In this document: positions 61,230 through 64,000 of the stretch, piece after piece
Position numbering within the stretch: position 1 is the first letter of the stretch
How the letters are laid out: the number at the start of each line of letters is the position of its first letter
From: Marinobacter manganoxydans MnI7-9
GTDB lineage: Bacteria; Pseudomonadota; Gammaproteobacteria; Pseudomonadales; Oleiphilaceae
Length of the DNA stretch: 64,000 nt
Assembly (NCBI RefSeq): GCF_000235625.1
Contig: NZ_AGTR01000028.1
Span: 1-64,000 of the forward strand
Direction of reading: 5' to 3'
Notes under the pieces: model-generated
Seen by the model: the letters and a program-made list of their open reading frames with translations, nothing else
Told to the model about the DNA's origin: nothing
Databases searched by the model: none
Position numbers and translations under genes: made by a program

Positions 61230-61478
61230 ATGTATCTTTCTGTACAACTGAGCTGCTATCCCCTGAAAGAGGAGTACAAGCAGCCAATCAAAGACCTGAT
61301 CGCGCGCCTGGAGCAGACCGGACTGGAAGTCTATCCGGGGCGAATGAGCACCGAGATTTTCGGCGACTATGATGAGGTTATGGGCGTGCTCTCGGACACC
61401 ATGAAATGATCGTTCGAGACCTACGGCAAATCTGTCTTCGTGGCGAAGATCATGGAGGGCGACCGGAGACCGAAATGA
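61230..61478 (+). pseudogene. YkoF/MTH1187-like thiamine-binding family gene with in-frame TGA
   Basis: GGAGG at 61221 and ATG 61230 begin a small protein, MYLSVQLSCYPLKEEYKQPI and on, matching the YkoF-like thiamine or hydroxymethylpyrimidine-binding family. A TGA at 61407-61409 stops it after 59 residues. The same frame then continues as [22 protein letters not shown], which is the expected end of the family domain, to a second TGA at 61476-61478. That second stop overlaps the ATG of the next gene. One base change would restore about 82 residues. I call it a probable pseudogene; a sequencing error is the main alternative. Confidence 0.75.
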
Positions 61479-63388
61479 CAGCACCGAGTGGGCCAGACAA
61501 CCAGCAACAGAAACCGGATCAGAACCAACAACCGGTCATTCCGAACCAGTCTGCGTTCCTTTGGCTGAGCGCTGCCATCTTCCTGATGGTGCTCTGGCTG
61601 CAGGATGGCGGACAACCGCGGCTTCAGGACCTCGCCTACTCGGAATTCAAGACGGCTGTTGTGAACAATCAGGTGGCAGAAGTCACGTTGAAAGAAGAAG
61701 CCATTACCGGCTTGTTCACCGACAGCGGTGCAGCCGATTTCAGCTCTGACAGCCCACCCCACACCAGCACGCCCGGTTTCCATACCATCCGCCCGCCCAT
61801 GGAAGACCCGTCGCTGCTCAACCTTCTTGAAGAGCACAGTGTCACCATTCGGGCCACGCCATCAGGTCTGCCCTGGTGGCAGGAAATGATTCGCGGCTTC
61901 CTGCCCTGGATCCTGCTGCTGGCGCTGATGTTCTGGTTCTGGGGTGCAGCGCAGAAACGCATGACACAGGGTGGCGGCCCGTTTGATTTCAGCCGCTCCA
62001 AGGCACGGCGGGCCCACAAGGAAACCTCTACCGCCACCCTGGACGACGTGGCCGGCATTGAATCCGCCAAGCGGGAAATTGCCGAGATCATCGATTTCCT
62101 GAAATCTCCCGAAAAATACCGGGCACTGGGTGCCGTCATGCCCAAGGGCGTGCTTCTGGTCGGCCCGCCGGGCACCGGCAAGACACTACTGGCCCGGGCC
62201 ATCGCCGGCGAAGCCGAGGTGCCCTTCTACAGCATCAGCGCCTCGGAATTCATCGAGATGTTCGTGGGTGTCGGCGCCGCGCGGGTTCGGGACATGTTCA
62301 AGGAAGCCCGGAAAGACGCGCCGGCGCTGATTTTCATCGACGAACTGGATGCCATTGGCCGATCACGTGGTGCGGGCCTGGGTGGTGGCCATGATGAAAG
62401 AGAGCAAACACTGAACCAGATCCTTACGGAAATGGACGGTTTCGAGGCTCACGAAAATGTTCTGGTACTGGCTGCCACCAACCGGCCGGACGTTCTGGAC
62501 AGCGCCCTGCTCCGCCCGGGCCGTTTTGACCGTAAGATCACCCTCGACCGCCCCCACAAGGAGGCCCGCGCGGCCATCCTGGCCGTTCACGTGCGAAAGG
62601 TACCCTTGGCGAATGATGTCGACCTGGATCAACTGGCCGCACGCACCATCGGCTTTTCCGGGGCGGATCTCAAGAACCTCGTAAATGAAGCGGCGCTCAC
62701 CGCAGCCCGCGAAAGCCTGCATGAGGTGAATGCCCATTGCTTTGATCTGGCCCGGGACAGAATTATTCTCGGTGAAAAGCGCGACACCAAGCTGAACCCG
62801 CAGGAGCGTGAGGCTGTTGCCTACCACGAGTGTGGTCACGCCATCATGGCCTACTACATGCCGAACGCGGATCCCCTTACCAAGTTGACCATCATTCCCC
62901 ACGGCATGGCCATGGGAGTGACGGAACAAACCCCGCGGGAAGATCACTACACCTACACCGAAAGCTATCTTAAGGATCGCATCAAGGTGATGCTTGGCGG
63001 TCGCTGCTCGGAAAAGCTGATCTACGGAGAAGTCAGTACCGGCGCCCAGAACGACCTCAAGGAGGCCACCGCGCTGATACGCAAGATGATCGGCCAGTGG
63101 GGCATGAGCGAAAAGATCGGCCCGCTGGGCCTGAACATCGGCGAGGAACATGTTTTCCTGGGCCGGGAGATGGGCATGCCGAGGGAGTTCAGCGAAAAGA
63201 TGGCTGAGATGATTGACGAGGAAATCCAGTCCCAGCTCCTGGCCCTCGAGAAGGCAACCCTCGACTTCCTGACCGAGCACCGAAACCAGTTGGACGCACT
63301 GGCCAAAGCCGTGCTGAAACAGGAAACGCTGTCAGCAGAGGACGTCGAGGAAATCCTGCGCAAGGAAGATGCACGGAAGATTGCCTGA
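61475..63388 (+). CDS. ftsH: FtsH-family membrane AAA+ zinc protease (probable paralogue)
   Basis: A 637-residue inner-membrane protease. Two membrane helices (about 27-43 and 142-158) flank a periplasmic domain. The AAA+ module has [32 protein letters not shown] and the second region of homology [20 protein letters not shown]. The zinc site is HECGH, with the distal Asp in [12 protein letters not shown]. The start is ATG 61475, overlapping the upstream frame (ATGA), with GGAG 6 bases before. The usual ftsH neighbours (rlmE, folP, glmM) are absent, so this is probably a second FtsH. A frame from 61406 is not used. Confidence 0.92.
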   Translation: MTAPSGPDNQQQKPDQNQQPVIPNQSAFLWLSAAIFLMVLWLQDGGQPRLQDLAYSEFKTAVVNNQVAEVTLKEEAITGLFTDSGAADFSSDSPPHTSTPGFHTIRPPMEDPSLLNLLEEHSVTIRATPSGLPWWQEMIRGFLPWILLLALMFWFWGAAQKRMTQGGGPFDFSRSKARRAHKETSTATLDDVAGIESAKREIAEIIDFLKSPEKYRALGAVMPKGVLLVGPPGTGKTLLARAIAGEAEVPFYSISASEFIEMFVGVGAARVRDMFKEARKDAPALIFIDELDAIGRSRGAGLGGGHDEREQTLNQILTEMDGFEAHENVLVLAATNRPDVLDSALLRPGRFDRKITLDRPHKEARAAILAVHVRKVPLANDVDLDQLAARTIGFSGADLKNLVNEAALTAARESLHEVNAHCFDLARDRIILGEKRDTKLNPQEREAVAYHECGHAIMAYYMPNADPLTKLTIIPHGMAMGVTEQTPREDHYTYTESYLKDRIKVMLGGRCSEKLIYGEVSTGAQNDLKEATALIRKMIGQWGMSEKIGPLGLNIGEEHVFLGREMGMPREFSEKMAEMIDEEIQSQLLALEKATLDFLTEHRNQLDALAKAVLKQETLSAEDVEEILRKEDARKIA

Positions 63389-63403
63389 TACTCAAGTCAT
63401 GGC

Positions 63404-64000
63404 CTAGATCACCAGGTAATGACTGAACAGGGTAATACAGAACCCAAGGACCGCTCCCAGAGGTGGCCCCCAATGCCGGTCAAGCCTCGACTGAGGAGCG
63501 ATGTCCTGGAAAATCAGGTACAGAATACCCCCGGAAGCCATCAGCATCAGTGAGCCCAGTAATACGGGGCGCTCCGACAAGAAGAAATAGCCAAACAGGC
63601 CGGCCACCGGACCTGTGATCACCAGGCTACTCATAAAGACCAGCGTCTTTCGGGAGCTGTGGCCTTTCAGGTAAAGCAACTCCCGATAGGCGTTGAACCC
63701 TTCCGGCAAGTTCTGCAAGGCAATGAGTAACGCCATGAGCAGCGCAATCTCGGTGTTCACCACGGCGAGCCCGCCCAGCGCGGCAGCTTCCGGAATAAAA
63801 TCCAGCATCACACCCAGGAGCTGCGGAGATTCACGGCGTTTCAAACCGAGAACCCGCTCTATCAGAAAGAATATGAGCCCGCCCGCAAGAATAGCCGGAA
63901 TCGCAAGAAGGGATCCTCCCATGCTGGATCGGCCTTCCGGAATAAAAACCACAGCGACCGCGCCAAGCAGGATGCCGCCACCGAGCGCGATCACGAAATG
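63404..64000 (-). CDS. ZIP family metal transporter (5' end beyond the window)
   Basis: The C-terminal 198 residues of a ZIP-type divalent-metal permease, cut by the window edge. Frame and hydrophobicity continue into the last bases (HFVIALGGGILLGAVAVVFIPEG), so the GTG at 63994 is not the real start. Membrane segments carry the family's metal-site helices: LDFIPEAAALGG (helix 4 type) and ALQNLPEGFNAYRELL (helix 5 type, with the HxxE position replaced by QNLPE). It ends 15 bases from the convergent ftsH stop. Confidence 0.85.
   Translation of the reverse strand, partial: HFVIALGGGILLGAVAVVFIPEGRSSMGGSLLAIPAILAGGLIFFLIERVLGLKRRESPQLLGVMLDFIPEAAALGGLAVVNTEIALLMALLIALQNLPEGFNAYRELLYLKGHSSRKTLVFMSSLVITGPVAGLFGYFFLSERPVLLGSLMLMASGGILYLIFQDIAPQSRLDRHWGPPLGAVLGFCITLFSHYLVI

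Noticed and set aside
61407-61409. TGA in the YkoF-like gene read as selenocysteine
   Set aside because: No obvious selenocysteine-insertion hairpin was seen downstream, and the family is not known to use selenium. A point mutation or sequencing error is simpler.

Overview
The window reads as chromosomal DNA of a marine gammaproteobacterium, most likely Marinobacter or a close relative. I infer this from the GC-rich codon use, the Pseudomonas-type order gyrA-serC-pheA-hisC-tyrA/aroA-cmk-rpsA-ihfB-lapA-lapB-pyrF, and lipid and alcohol genes typical of that group. No database search was possible, so genus level is an inference. Nearly all the DNA is housekeeping or metabolic. One insertion sequence is present, and no prophage or CRISPR array was seen.

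Layout. 1-11.1 kb: pirin, a Na+/Ca2+-type exchanger, an amino-acid racemase, an OsmC-YcaO fusion, a CDGSH-glutamate synthase fusion, a large protein with an acyl-ACP-reductase-like C-terminus, class I aldolase and an exported metallo-hydrolase. 11.2-18.9 kb: dusC, katG with an OxyR-like upstream site, htpG with a DUF2835 gene, two overlapping thioesterases and a DUF599 membrane protein. 19-28.1 kb: an M48 lipoprotein protease, an SCP2-like protein coupled to an iron alcohol dehydrogenase, an orphan solute-binding protein, ybbP-ybbA divergent from tesA, and a YheT-like hydrolase. 28.1-36.4 kb: tRNA-Asn, an M18 aminopeptidase, an outer-membrane barrel, rlmL, rmf, pyrD and a CDF transporter. 36.4-42.7 kb: a RimK-like ATP-grasp ligase divergent from a GNAT/C39-peptidase fusion, uvrB and an aminotransferase.

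42.7-44.8 kb is the accessory patch. It holds a second identical tRNA-Asn, two copies of a roughly 108-bp folded repeat and a 1.43-kb IS110-family (IS1111-type) element. The IS sits inside a small REP palindrome that can be rebuilt exactly from its two flanks. The non-coding end of the IS carries two pairs of short guides. One pair matches the two halves of the REP target and the other matches the two ends of the IS, and both are centred on the same CG dinucleotide. This is the expected layout of a bridge RNA and is the most informative observation in the window.

44.8-58.3 kb is the long minus-strand block of nucleotide, aromatic amino acid, serine and histidine synthesis plus translation genes, from pyrF back to gyrA. 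58.4-64 kb: purU, gamma-glutamyltransferase, a YkoF-like gene broken by an in-frame TGA and overlapping an ftsH paralogue, and a ZIP transporter cut by the window edge.

Recurrent small structures include three copies (17.0, 43.0 and 44.7 kb) of a hairpin element whose outer arms differ in sequence but stay self-complementary, two REP palindromes of one family (30.9 kb and the IS target), several factor-independent terminators, and matching promoters in front of the two tRNA-Asn genes.
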